The notes below the pieces were generated by a model. It was given only the letters and a program-made list of their open reading frames with translations, made no database searches and was not told the origin of the DNA. Position numbers and translations under genes: made by a program. A stretch of DNA of 64,000 nt from contig NC_044009.1 in assembly GCF_900496995.4 (NCBI RefSeq), positions 35,859,505 to 35,923,504 on the forward strand, given 5' to 3'. Position 1 is the stretch's first letter. Each line of letters starts with the position of its first letter. Below are positions 12,165 to 23,805 of this stretch, in pieces. Origin of the DNA: Aquila chrysaetos chrysaetos (lineage: Eukaryota; Chordata; Aves; Accipitriformes; Accipitridae).

Positions 12165-12500
12165 GGGCCATTGAGATGGAAGGGGTTTAAGTTATGGAGG
12201 AGGATTTTCTAGCCTGGCACCGTATAGGAGACAACATATTGGAGCATGTTATTATGGATAAGGTTAAAGATAAACCAATTTTTAGACTGGAAGGTGATGG
12301 TCGTCCAGCAGAGAGTGACAGCAAACAGATGAGGTTTGACATGAGCAGAGGGGAGCCGCAAGCAGGTGCCCTGGGTACCTTGTTTTCCAGTGCTGCTGAC
12401 GACAGTGCTGCATGGAAGAAAACACCTAGAAAAATAGGAATGAAAATGGTGAGGCTTTTAAAAAACCCTGTATTTAGCCAAAGGGCATGGTTTTGCTGTC
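12165..12500. promoter_or_regulatory. Candidate regulatory island; contains a 109-codon open frame
   Basis: A sharply bounded AT-rich island, low in GC at 12190-12300 and 12420-12480, with ATTATGGATAAGG and AAAGATAAACCAA words. An open frame from 12194 to 12523 on the + strand has unusually protein-like composition for this window, but it resembles no protein I know and has no splice context. A conserved noncoding element is the more likely reading. Confidence 0.35.
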
Positions 12501-13084
12501 TGGAGATGGCAACGGGTGGGTGAACCCTTTGCAGCAAGGCAAGTCGGAATGGAGAGAGCGGCGTGATGAGTGGGCAGGGGGCTGGAAAAAGCAGTGGTCG
12601 CCGGAGCCGGGGACATCTTTGCTCCTCATTGCCCACGGGGAAGTGGCGGGGCTCAGTGCAACATGGTCCCGGCACAGGCTGGGATCCTTGCCCTTGAAAA
12701 TGAGCAGTGACTCGGGATGCAGTGGCCGAACCTGGCAGGACAGAGATGGATGGGGCTGCAGTGGCAAGGGGAGGTCTGCTTGCCCGGGTGGAGGGGCACA
12801 GCATGGGGCAGGGTTGGGGCCACAGCTCCTGGCTCCCCTAGCCCTCTGTGCCCCCCAGGCAGCACTGCAGGGACCCCATACCTCTCTCCAAGGGCTGAGA
12901 GGGCAAAGGTGCCATGACAGAGTGTTTTATTAGCAGCAGGTGCCTGAAATCCAACCCATGGCCCAGCAATCCCTCCCCTCACCTGGAGATGAACCCAGCT
13001 TGGGGGGCACGGCTGTGCAGGGTCAGGCCCCACCGGTGCTGGGATTACCCCTGCCGTAACCAGAGTGGCTCCCTGGCAGCCTGA

Positions 13085-13265
13085 TGGGCTGGTCCTGCCG
13101 CGGGCGACAGGCGCATAATGCCTGATTTCACAGAGCCAGCGAGCTCTGTTTGCTTGTGGCAATGATCTCTCCTGCGCTGGCCGGCTCCAGCCCCTGGCCA
13201 GACCCCGACCTGCAGCTCTGTCAGCTGGGATTAGGTACAAGATTTAGGCTAAAACCTCTTTGCTC
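13085..13265. promoter_or_regulatory. Weak candidate regulatory island
   Basis: Contains GCATAATGCCTGATTTCAC, GGCAATGATC and GGATTAGG with TTTAGGCTAAAACC words. GATTA-type words suggest paired-like or OTX-like homeodomain sites. Composition-based call. Confidence 0.25.
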
Positions 13266-14039
13266 CTGGCTGGAGCAATGACAGAGAGGGGAAAGCCCAG
13301 CCCATCATCTCTGGAGATGTTGCTCCTGCCTTGCCCTCCAGCCCGTGTGTGGCAGCTCCCAGACCTGCCTTCACAAATGGGGCAGGAGCATCTCAGCTCC
13401 TGCCCTGCAGCCAGCACCGGGGCTTTGCAAATGTCAGGGCACTGCCATAGCTGGGAGCAAACCCCACGCAGAAGAGGAAGAAGGCAGAGACTCCCCCATC
13501 TCTGACTCTGAGGTGGTCCGTGAGATGGGCGTAAGTCCCTGGGCCATCTGCAGCAAACCAAGGGGATGCTCCTAAGGGAGGGAGCTGAGGAACAGGAGGG
13601 GTCCATGCAGAAAGGCTCTCCCCTTTGCTGCCTGCACATTCCAGCAAAGCGGTGGCTGGGAAGAGGAGCTGTGGGGCAGATGCAGCCAGCAGACCCCTGC
13701 CCTTGGCTCCTCCAAGCAAGGGGCCGGGGGTGGTTTGGCAGCAGATGAGCAGCAATGCCCTAACAGGAGGGCTGGGCCTGGCTGCCTGGTGCAGCTAGTG
13801 CCAGGGGGAGGCAGAGCAGGATCCGTGCAGCAGCCAGAGGTGCTGTGGCACCCTGGCAAGCACCAACACTGGACTTGCAGGAGCGCTGTATCTGCCCCTC
13901 CCTATTGCACGGCGCTGTGCCCTGGGCTGAGGATACTCATCACCTCCTTGCGGGGTGCGCAGCCCCGGCCAGCCCTCCATGTCCCTGCAAGTTTGTTCTC
14001 TCCCAGAGTGTCGCTTCCTGCTCATCTCCCTGGACCCCG

Positions 14040-14630
14040 GCTTTGTTGGCTGAGCTCATTTAGCTTTGACAAAGTTTATAGTGCGCTGGAATGCAGAATG
14101 GCTGCTGGCCTCCCTCCAGCCTAAACATCCCCACCCCGTGGTGCATGGTGCGACAGGAGCTGATAAGGGTGAGTGGCGCAGCGGGCAGGTATCTCGTGCC
14201 CAGCCCGCGACCTTACAGCCACACGACCTTGAAGGTTGTCATTTATCTCACGCGTGCGCGCGCGTGTGTGTGTGTGCGCGCAAGCTGTCTCCCATCCCCA
14301 AGAAATGTTCTCAGCGTTTCTGGTTTTCTCTCCGGGCCAAACCCACATGCACGTTGCCCGAGACCGACTCCGAACAGACTCCTTTGATGAGCAGGGCTTA
14401 AATATATATTTGGCATTCCAGCGGCAGCGTGCCGAGCGCGGCCGAGGGTGTGAAAGTGTTTGCTTGACAAACTCCGGGGGCTCTCGCCTCTCTGCCGGCC
14501 CTGGGGACTCACAGGAGAGAAATGTCAAGGAATTTTTCACCTCTCTGTTTTGTTTTGTGTTTTTATTTTGTTTTCCTTCTGAGAGTGCATTTTTAGCTCT
14601 GGTGAAAGGTGCCTGATTGACAGTCCCAGA
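14040..14630. promoter_or_regulatory. Candidate enhancer with PBX-PREP decamer
   Basis: Two AT-rich blocks (14040-14250 and 14380-14630) flank an alternating CG/TG tract. The second block ends with a perfect PBX-PREP/MEIS decamer TGATTGACAG at 14614-14623. It also holds TTAAATATATATTTGG and a long T-rich stretch. This is the largest motif-bearing island in the intron. PBX/MEIS decamers are typical of HOX-dependent developmental enhancers; assignment to IHH is inference from position. Confidence 0.42.
14249..14282. repeat. 34-bp alternating CG/TG tract
   Basis: Uninterrupted alternating purine-pyrimidine run of mixed CG and TG steps, able to adopt Z-DNA, located inside the candidate enhancer at 14040-14630. 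Confidence 0.75.
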
Positions 14631-15582
14631 GACTGAGTCCCCTCTCTTCGCTGGGACAGGGACGGCAGGAGCAAACATCTCACCCCAGTCCCAGATGGGA
14701 GAGGGAACGGCCCTGTGAGCCTTGCGCTGACCCTGGGTCCCGTCTCCTCTCTGCTGGTCCTGTCCCCTCCATGAGCCCAGCGCTGTCATGGGTGGATTTG
14801 GGTACCAGCAGGATGGACATGTCCCACAACCTAGATGCCCCAGGCTGTGGTCTGCTTGGAGCCAGCTCTTTTGCAAAGAACCTCTGTCTGCTGAGGGCAT
14901 TGGGGTCTCAGTCACAGGGTACTTTGTCACCGCTCAGCTGGCCCCAAAGAGCCCTCCACCCCAGCACCGTGCTGTGAAGACACCTGTGCCCATTGCTCCA
15001 CAGAGGATTTCCCAGACGGTGTCACCATGTGTCGCAGCAACAGGCTGGGGTACACGCTGGCCCCCAGGCACCTTTCGGGGTGCGGAGAGGTCTTGTCACC
15101 TTGTGCCTGTGTGGGGAGAGATGGAGCAAGTGGGGCAGGAGAGTGTGGGCAAGTTGAAGGTGGACGGGCTGGATGCTTGCAGCCTCCTAAAATGGTGCAG
15201 GGGAGGCACTGGGGGCGTGAAGTCAAAACTGCCCTGATCTTCACTTGTCACTCGGCTCCTTCTGGGCTGCAGCTGGCTATGGGGCAGAGAAGGCAGCTCT
15301 GTCGCCAATTCCTATGCGACGATGGATCCATGGTGGGGCTGGAACATGCAGGGCAGAGTAGGGTGCAGAGCTGGGCCTCTGAGCTTGGATGGGAGCCCAG
15401 GGGTGTCTCCTGTGTGGGGAGGAGGAGGAAGGCAGAGCCTCCCCATCACTCCAGCCGCTGTGTCCTGCGCCTGTGGGAAATGGGGAGGGGAGGCCCTGGG
15501 CAGCGGATTTGGTTTCAGAGCCCATGTCTGCAGTGCCCGCCGGAGTGGGGTGAGATGCCGGCTGGTTCTTGGGGAGGGGGCT

Positions 15583-15595
15583 GGGGGGGGGGGGG
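15583..15595. repeat. G13 homopolymer
   Basis: Thirteen consecutive G in GC-rich intron. The same length class as the run that breaks IHH exon 3. Confidence 0.8.
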
Positions 15596-16569
15596 CTGCG
15601 TCTGTGTGTTCCCAGCTGTCCCTAGTGTAATCCCTCACGAAAGAGAATCCCCTGCCTGCCCTGCTGCATCCCTGTTGTCTGGTGGCAGCGTTGTCTGGCC
15701 CTAAATCACCTGCCGCTCCCAGCCTGATGGATCACCACGGAAATGGGGGTGCTGCCTCCCAGGCCAGTGGAGAGAGAGGGTCTGGGGTCTGTAGGGCAGT
15801 GGTCCAGTCTCTGGAGGCTGCAGAGCAGGGATTAGGATGCTGCGAGTCTATGGGGTGAGGCTTGGTGCCCTGGGGACCGCAGGGCAGGGATTGGTACCCA
15901 GGGATACCAATTTGGGGGCGGGGATCGGGCTGCTGTGAACTGTAGATGCTGAGAAAGTGATATGGGGGGACTGCAGAGCAGGGTTGGGGACCCCGGGGGG
16001 CCATGGGGCTGGGGGCAGGCTCTGTCCATGAGGCAGGGGCAGGCTTGGCTCGAGCTCCCCGAGGTTTCCTTCCCGGCCCACTGAAGAATCGCTGGCTTGT
16101 CTGGCGGAGCATGGACCTGTGGATTTCCTGGGCAGCGAGTCCCTTTCATGTGGCCGCTTGCAAGCTCTCATGACATCACCGGGGGCTGCTCCTCCTGGAG
16201 ACAAACCCAGCGCTTTTTAGGGGTTTGCCATCCCCCCCGCCCCAGCCTGTGTGTTTTGGCCGGGGGGGGGACCCGGGGAACCGCATCCAAGAGCAGCCGC
16301 TCTGGCAGGGACATGGTGCACAGGGCCAGCGGGCAGAGGGAGGGCAGTGCGTCCCCCCCTCCCCGTACTGAATAAACATGGGCTGGCCGGGGCTGGAGGG
16401 GGCTTTTCCAGGCTGGACCACACCCCGGGGGGCTATTTTTTGCCATGAATGAAGGGGCTGTGTGCTCGCAGGGCAGCCTGGCCTCCTGCTGCCGCTGCTG
16501 TGCATGGAGAGCTCGCCTGACACTCAATCCTGTTGCCTGGCCGGGGACCAACATCTGCGCTGAGCAGCT

Positions 16570-16731
16570 GGGCACTGCCCGCGGGACACCTGGGCACCGG
16601 CACTGCCTGGGGGGACACCTGGGCACCGGCACAGCTGGGCACTGCCTGGGGGACACCTGGGCACCCAGCACAGCTGGGCACTGCCTGGGGGACACCTGGG
16701 CACCCAGCACAGCTGGGCACTGCCTGCAGGG
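16570..16731. repeat. Minisatellite, unit about 39 bp
   Basis: About four copies of a unit containing CTGGGGGACACCTGGGCAC followed by CAGCACAGCTGGGCACTGC. The last two full units are almost identical, implying recent expansion or homogenisation. Both strands are open here because of the repeat and do not encode a gene. Confidence 0.8.
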
Positions 16732-17499
16732 ACAGCAGCGGGCTGCCAGGGCTGGGAAACACGGGCTGTCGCAGAGCAAGGGGAAGTGATGGTGACACAG
16801 TGGCTGGGCCAGCGGTAGTGCCAGGGCCGCTGGGGCATGTCAGATCCAGCCCTCCCAGGGCCATGTGCCTGGGGAGCTGCCTGAGCCAGCCCGGGGGGCA
16901 AGCCCTGCTGCCCCCCTGTCCCACGCAGCAATGCTTCCTGCTGCAGTTTCGGGTGATGATGGGGCAGCGTCCCCAGGGGCTGCCCCTCCGGCTGCGCCTG
17001 TGCTTGGGAGGAACTGCAAAGCCACCGGGGTGGAGCGGCTGCTGCTTCCCGCTCGGCCCAGTCCTGAACGCACCCAGATTCCCCCCAAAGCCCCTAATCC
17101 CACCTGGCTCAGCCCCAGCTTCCGCTCTGGGCCCTGTTAGCTCAGCTAATCCCTTGCGTGCCAGGTTTAGGGACACGCTGGGTGCAGCGTCCCCATGGGT
17201 CTCCCCCTGTCACGCCCAGATATTGCTTCTCAAGGGGTCTGCAGGCTGCTCTGCCAGTCCCCAGCCCTGACCCATGCTCCTGCCACCTCTGCCAGCCCCA
17301 CGGGTCCCAGGGGAGCTGCGAGCATTTGTGCCCATGAACGTTTGTGCCCTGTCCTCGTCGGGTGGAGCCGGGGTGCTGGATCCCACCCCTTGCTGTTCCT
17401 TATCTCCACACAGCATCCTTGTGATTCACCAGGTGTGGCTCGCTTTCCGTCACCCCATTTTGCAGGAAGTTTCCCGGCCAGCCCCCCGCGAGCCCTGCG

Positions 17500-17700
17500 C
17501 AATAATAACAAGCTGGGATGAGCTGGCTGGCCTTCCTGAACAACCCTACAATAACAAACCAGCACGATGTGTCCAGCTTTCCTGGACAGACAATAATAAA
17601 CCCGCATGAGCTGGCATGCTTTGCGGAGGAACCCTACAATAATAAGCCTGGGTGATGTGTCCATATTCACCGAGCCACCCTACAGTAACAAGGCAGTGTG
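17500..17700. repeat. Tandem repeat with AATAA cores every 42-49 bp
   Basis: Five diverged copies marked by AATAATAA or ATAACAA words at about 17501, 17551, 17592, 17637 and 17683. The words are usually preceded by CCCTACA and followed by GATGTGTCCA or GATGAGCTGG words. The unit alternates an AT-rich core with GC-rich flank, unlike the other minisatellites in the window. Confidence 0.7.
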
Positions 17701-18599
17701 AGCCACCCAGCTTCCTTGCAGAGAAGAGGGGTCCCTGAGCTGCCCCCCTGGGACAGGAGGGACCCTGGCCACCAGGTTTCCATGTCTTCTGCTCCTGGGC
17801 TTGCTCAGGCCCTCCCCTCCTGCACTGGCCCCTGGAGAAGGCACCCCGTGTCAGTGGTGGGCCAGGCTGGCAGAGGTGATGCCCGTAGGTGCCATCAGCC
17901 TGTGGCTCTGCCTTCCTGGAAGCCAGCAGCAAGTCCTCACAAGTCCTGGGGTGCTGGGACCTGCTGCTCTTCAGGGCATCCTCCTTGCTGAGCTCCCAAT
18001 GCCAGCTGCCCCAGAGGCTCTCCTGCTGTTGCCCCACAGGCTGCTGGACGGGAGGACAGGTGCCCATGGTCAGGCTGGAGCTGGGCGTGCCACCAGCAGC
18101 CGTCCCCAGCCCCTAGGCAGCCATGCCCAGCTTCTTGAAGGGTCACCCAGGTGGGGAGGCAAGGCTCCTGCCTATAGCAAGGGCTGCTCTGCTGTACCCC
18201 ACTCTTTTTGAGGGAGTTTGTTGGCGCTTTGGTGGAGGAAGGGCTCAGATGCCCATGGGTTTGCTGGGTAGCGCGGTGGGGTGGCCCCTCTCCAAGTGTG
18301 ATGGGGTAGGGGCTGTGCCCACTGGAGGTTGGAGCCCCTCGCCCCCACCAGCCCTCTGCCAAGCCCCAGGCTGCTCCTGGTGGGCTGGTCCTCGTCTGGC
18401 TGGGGAGGAGATGCTGCAACCTCCTGCCCTACCTCTGCGCTGCTGCTGACCCTCCTTTCCCTGGGATTTATCCCTGGGAGCTGGAAGCAGCAGCGGGTGG
18501 GCAGGGCAGGAACCCCCCCAGCATCCCCGCATTGGGGGGGACCCACATCCACCCCAGCGCAGAGGCGGCACAATGCAGAGCCCCCGCTGCCACTGCGCC

Positions 18600-18905
18600 C
18601 CTCCGCTCAGTGTCTGCGAGAAAAGCTGTAACCCAAGCCGCGAAAACAGCACAAGGAGAAAAGAAAAGGGTATTGAGCGGCGGGGCTGCTGCGGTCGCCG
18701 GCCAGCATAGACTGCTGGTTGTTAAGCGGGTGCCTCGCTTGCAAAGGCTGCCTTGATGAAGTGTGAGACAGCACTTACGGAGGGACGCGGGCAGGCATTC
18801 TCGCTCCATCTTCCGCTCACAGTGCCGCTCTTTATGCGCCTGACATTTGCTCGCTGGAAAGGCCCCGAAAGTCAGGGGGAAAGGAAAACATTGCCCGCAG
18901 CAGGG
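18600..18905. promoter_or_regulatory. Candidate regulatory island
   Basis: A segment of mixed composition with retained CpGs and few G or C runs, unlike its surroundings. It contains GGTTGTTAAGCGGG, CTTTATGCGCC and GAAAACATTG words. The unusual lack of simple sequence suggests constraint, but this cannot be tested here. Confidence 0.3.
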
Positions 18906-19971
18906 CCGGAGCGGTGCTGGGAGGAGTGCTGGGCCATGCCGGGCTGGGCTGGGTCGAGCTGGGATGCTCGGCCGTCCCGGCCTCACTGCCCGCTCTTCCC
19001 CAGGGTGACCCCTTCACCTCTCGGCAGCTCTCCGGCTGCCTTCCCCTGCCGGCACCGCTGCTTCCTGCCAGGTGTGCTCAGCCTGGCTCCCTGCCTGGGA
19101 AGCACTGGCCATCCTGCCCCTGCCTGCTCCACGGGCGGGCTGGCAGCACCGCCAGCTCTCCCAGCTGCTGCCGCTGCGCATCCCCAGGGACGTGCGTGGT
19201 AGGGGATGATGGGGACAGCGTAAGCTCAGGGCAGGTCCCTTAGCCATCCACCGCTGGGGTACGCAATGCCCCAGGGACTGCTGCAAACTGGGGTGAGCGT
19301 GTGTGAGGGGGTCCAAGGGCTGGAGGAGCTGGGAAAGGGCATCGGCATTCAGTGTGGGGCAGCTTGGGGTGCTTTGGGGCAGCTCTGCTCTGAGAGAGAG
19401 GGTCACTGTCCCACCAGGGAGCTGGGGCAGGAGGCCAGACTGGTGTGCCCTGCTCCATCCCGGGGACATGAGCTGCCCCTTTGCCCGCCCTTGATCCCAG
19501 CTGGAAGGGAGCAGTTCAACCCCCTCCATCTCTATCCTCCGCAGGCAGATCCTGGCGGGATCCTTTGGTCCGCTGCTGTTGGCAGAGGCGGGGTGAGTGG
19601 CTAGCACAGATAGGTGCTCATCTACCTGGATCCTAGGGTGGATCCTTCCCCAGCCTGACTGGCACGACCATGGGCAGAGATGCCCAGCACGCATCCAGCG
19701 AGCCACACTGGCCCAGTTCCCAGGAGCACACACAGAGCTCGCAGCAGGGGAGAGCACCGAGGGCAGCCTGGCCACTAGGCACAGGAACGCCCCGGCCACG
19801 GAGCCCTTCCCCTGCCCACCGTGGGCTGCCGCAGCATCTCCAGGCTTTGCCTGTGCCAGCACAGTGGCAGCCATGCCCATTGCTGGAGAGCCAGTGCACC
19901 GTTCCCGGGCTGCTGCTCCACCACGCCGCTTCCGCGGAGCCCGCTGGATGGGGGAGCCCAGGGAAGCCATG

Positions 19972-19987
19972 CCCCCCCCCCCCCCCC
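19972..19987. repeat. C16 homopolymer
   Basis: Sixteen consecutive C followed by GGGCCC. No function can be inferred and the length is unreliable. Confidence 0.75.
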
Positions 19988-20024
19988 GGGCCCACACCCC
20001 TTGGCTCCCAGCCCCGGCAGGAAT

Positions 20025-20285
20025 TATTAAGTGTGCCCCTGTGGAGCATGTGCTGAGGCTGGCCACGGGAATGTGGGCAGATCTGACATACAAGCCACAG
20101 CAGCCAGGCTGTAATTTCCAAACAGGCCCCGTTCGCTCTGTTTTCCAGTTAAAAATATATTAAAAAATAGGAATGTGGGGTTTGTAGTGAAGAATGTTGG
20201 TAACCGCTTCGAACGTCTGGTGTGATAATGAAAGGGTCAGTCCCCAGCTTTGAGCACGACCGATTTAGACTCTGGTGCTTGGCAC
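20025..20285. promoter_or_regulatory. Candidate enhancer island with GGAATGTGG words
   Basis: A long AT-rich island with GAATTATTAAG, TTAAAAATATATTAAAAAATAG and GTGATAATGAAAGG. The word GGAATGTGGG occurs twice (about 20069 and 20171); GGAATG is the core bound by TEAD factors. It is noncoding. It lies about 10 kb upstream of IHH exon 1, inside the presumed NHEJ1 intron. Confidence 0.4.
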
Positions 20286-22088
20286 CAGCACTGGGGCCCA
20301 GCATGGTCCAGCCGGCCTGCAAACCACCCCCCAGGCCCAGGCCAGGGGAAGGTGATGCTTCTGCATTGGTGGCACGGTGCCGGGCTGGGTGACATGCCCC
20401 TCCTCCTCATGCTGTCAAGAGCACATCAAAATCGCCATCTCTTATGGCCTCTTGAGAAGGGAGTCTGGGCAGGGGTGGGCGAAGGCAGGATGCCTGCGAG
20501 GTGGATGCTGTACCCCTGCCCACCATTGGCCCTGCCACCCCCCACTCTGGCGTACAGCCCCATAGCAGAGCCCTCGGGACACGGGCACCGAGTGAGGCTG
20601 CAGTCCAGCTCCCCGTGAGCTGTCCCCACTGCTGCGGGTCTGCTGGCGAGTGTGGCTTGCTCCTGGCACAAGGTCAGGCGCCTGCCCCCCTTCGCCGGGC
20701 AGCCCCCCCCCCGGCTGGGCTAATCGCAGTTCAGGGTGTGCTGCGGTGCCTCCCACGCCGCTGCCGCAACCTTGAGTCACTCCTGATACCAGGGCATCCC
20801 GCTTGGCCTTGTGGCCAGGTAGTCATAACACAGGGGACAAGCCGTGCCAGCTCCCTGAGCATCGCTCCCCAGTGAGACGCGCGGGGCAACCCGGCCGGCA
20901 CTCCCCCGAGTGCCAGCTCTCTGCTCGTGCTTCTCCCCAGACCTCGGGCATTATGTTTATCCCAGAGATGGGTAATCAGAGAAAAACAAGTCACTGGAGG
21001 CTGGGGCTGACATCGCAGCAGGGACAACAAGTTGGCTGCAGCGGGGTTCAGCTCGGGCATGTGCTGGGGCAGTGGGGCAAGGAGGGAGGGGCAAGTCACC
21101 AGTACTCAGGGGTTGTCGCCCACCCAGCCCTTTCTGGGGACACCTCCTTGTCCCTCTCAGCCTCCGGGGCCATCAGGTGGCCGGTGGCTGGCACAGCACG
21201 CTCTGCTTCCCTGCTGAGTCACAGCTCTGCAGGGAAACGCTTCCAGTTCTGGTTATAAACCCATTTCCCTCCGGGGCTGTGAAGCGCGGCCCTCCCATCC
21301 CGCTGCGGGCCAGCTCCGGCGGCCCAATGGCTCTGAGCCCGCAGGCTCGAGCCGCCGGGAAGGGCAGTGGCAGGAGGTGGCCAGTGACTCTCAAATTCCA
21401 CCCTGGGCTTGCTGGAGCAGGGCCCTCCGCGAAGGCATGGCCAGCGGGTGCCCTGCACCTGCAGACCCCTGTGCCAGCCCGGATGCCCATCCCTCCCTGC
21501 GGGACTGGTAGCACTGGGCTCTCTTCTCCCAGCACCTCCCCAGGGTGCCACCCCGGCGGGTGCCTGTACGCTGGTCTCGGGGACACCGGGTGGTTGCAAG
21601 CGCGGTGGGCACTCCGCAGCACTGCCCCATCCCCAGGGACACCACGGGACACTGTGCTGGCTCAGGGCAGCTGGGTCTGAGCACCGAGAGAGCAGCTGCC
21701 CTGCCCGGATCCTCACTCGGATGCTAGGAAGAGGAGCAGCCTGAGCAGCCCCAGGGCTTGGGCCATGTCCCAGGTGCCATCCTGCACTGCAGCCCGTGTC
21801 CTGGCTGGGTTGGAGCAGAGGGGGGTGGGCAGCACCCTATGTCTGGGTGCACAGCCTGCCCCATCACCTTTGGGCATCGCTCCCTGGGGACCCTTTGGTG
21901 GCAGGGAGAGGGGATAGGTGGCAGGGTAGTGGCACCCAGGGCCAGGTGGCTCCACAGCGGACTCTCCCGCCCTCCCAGGGCATTGACCCACGCAGTGCTA
22001 TCTAGTACACTTTGCTCACTCCGCCACCGTTCACGGCTTTCCTGGGAGCTGCTGTTTGCTTTTCTCTGAATTATGACTCCAGCTTGTG

Positions 22089-22098
22089 CCTTTGATCT
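22089..22098 (+). promoter_or_regulatory. TCF/LEF consensus word
   Basis: CCTTTGATCT matches the TCF/LEF consensus and sits next to a short AT-rich stretch at 22040-22090. A ten-base match can arise by chance in 24 kb. Confidence 0.2.
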
Positions 22099-22803
22099 CG
22101 GCTGTGTCGGCCACCCGTTGCCAGCCCCTCTCCTGCCTTTGAAGTGCAGTCGCCTTCCCGGTCTCGGATGCTGCTTTTGCAACCTTGGGTGCAACCCTGG
22201 CCCCGTGGGGTGAGACACCTTGGGCAAGAGCATCCCCGAGGTGTCCAAGGTGCTCAGCATCCCTCCTCCTCCCTGGGACCTTGTGATGGGCCAGCACAGG
22301 TCACGGCTCAGAGGCTGGGCTGAGAGGTGTGTTTGCCCAGTGGGAAGCAATCCCGGGGATGCTGGCAGGGCGCTGGGATCAGAGCATCGCTCCCTCCTGT
22401 GGCAGTGGGCAGGGACACAGGGAGGTCCCTGCACAAAAGCTGGGCAAAAAGCAGACGTTGGTGCCATGTGTGTCCTGCAGCTAAGGGGCCTTTCATGCCA
22501 GTGGCTCCAGCAGGAGGGATGAGACCTGTGGGGAAAGCGCCTTTCTGGGCAGCAGCCAACCCATCCTGGCATCAGCCCTGCCCTCCCTCTGCATCTGGCA
22601 GGGAGCAGCAAGGGGGGGCTCAGCCTGCCCTTTCTGCCACTGGGAAGCTGGGGCCAGGCTTTGGACTCTGGCCTTGAGTGGGTCTGAGCGTCCCCATCCC
22701 CTCCCCGCTCCTCTGGCCCAGAGAGGATCCAGCCTTATCTGTTACACTTTGTTCTCCTGCTGTCTGGGTGCGGAATGGAGCAGAGATTAGTGTGCAGACC
22801 TTT

Positions 22804-22804
<1 letters not shown>

Positions 22805-22836
<32 letters not shown>
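22805..22836. repeat. (AC)16 microsatellite
   Basis: Thirty-two bases of perfect AC repeat, followed by a more diffuse CA- and GCA-rich region to about 22930. Likely polymorphic. Confidence 0.95.
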
Positions 22837-22839
<3 letters not shown>

Positions 22840-23805
22840 TGCCCCCAGAGCCAAGCTCATCTACCCACGGCTGCGCACTCAGCCCCCATGCATGCACGCA
22901 TACTCACACTCACCTGCACGTGTGCACCCATAGCATGCCCTACACGCCCCTGCGCAGCCACCCCTTCCAGGGCACACACGCATTTCCCCATCCCTGCAAG
23001 TGTTTGTTTGCTGGCTGTGTGCTGCATTAGGTTCTCAGTGGAGCGTGGCGCTTGCCCAGCCTGCCAGCCTCGCCAGCTGAGGTCTCCCATGCATATTGGC
23101 ATGGCCCGGAGGGCGAGGGTGGCATCCCGCAGCCCAGGAAGGGGTTGTGGGCAGAAGGAGGGGGGCTTCCCTGCACCAAGCCTGGATGGAGAAAAAGTGT
23201 TTGCAGGGAGGCGGGAGGTGCTCTGGCGTCCTGGGAGCAAACCTGGGCATCCCTCATCTTGCCGCCACATTGCCCTCACTTGCCATGGGACTGCCGGGGA
23301 CGACTTGTGCTGCCCACATTGACATCGCTGGAGGTGGTCGTGGCAGGCAGGGGCTCCCCATCCCCACCTCGTGCCGAGGTCCTGCCCCCGCCCAAGGCTT
23401 GCTGTCCTTATCGGTGAGCTGCGGCCCCTGCGATGCTCCAGCCGGGGAAGCCACAGCCCTTCCCGTGAGATCTTATCTCCAGTGCTTCATGAATGACTCG
23501 AAAGCCTCTGCAGTCTGCCTCTGAATGGGAAGGCAGCCCGCCGGCCGGAGCAGGTGTGCACACATGCGTGTGTGCGTGTGTGTACACGACTGGGGAGCAG
23601 CCACATCCTGCCCAGTGCCAGAGCTGGCTGGCCCCGCAAACCGTGCTGCAGTCCCTGGGGCAAAGGAGATGGAGCCCGATGGGCAGAGGGATGCACGGCC
23701 CCTTCTCTGCCCCACTGCGGCACCGTGGCAGCGTGTCCTGGCAGGAACTGGTTGCTGGCAGGTGATTTCCTGGCAGGGTGATGGTGCCTCTGCTCTCTCC
23801 TGCAG

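Larger units (their letters stand above)
1..23805 (+). other. Presumed large intron of NHEJ1
   Basis: No coding exon was recognised in this stretch. It ends at a good acceptor (pyrimidine tract then CAG at 23803-23805) before an unmistakable NHEJ1 exon, so it is most simply an intron of NHEJ1. Upstream coding exons for the XLF head domain and coiled coil were looked for by eye and not found; a short exon of about 60 bases could have been missed. Open frames here are GC-driven and resemble no known protein. The content is GC-rich unique DNA, several minisatellites and a series of AT-rich islands listed separately. Between those islands I see nothing that can be supported. In mammals the introns of NHEJ1 contain IHH enhancers. 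Confidence 0.65.

Noticed and set aside
19548..19596. Exon-like 46-50 bp segment between CCGCAG and GTGAGT
   Set aside because: Splice sites are good but no frame matches the missing XLF coiled-coil exon, and such pairs arise by chance.
19014..20093. 359-codon open frame on the - strand
   Set aside because: GC-driven composition, no recognisable domain, no splice or promoter context.
22805..22930. Possible CRISPR-like spaced repeat
   Set aside because: It is an AC microsatellite with CA-rich flank in a vertebrate genome, without constant spacers.
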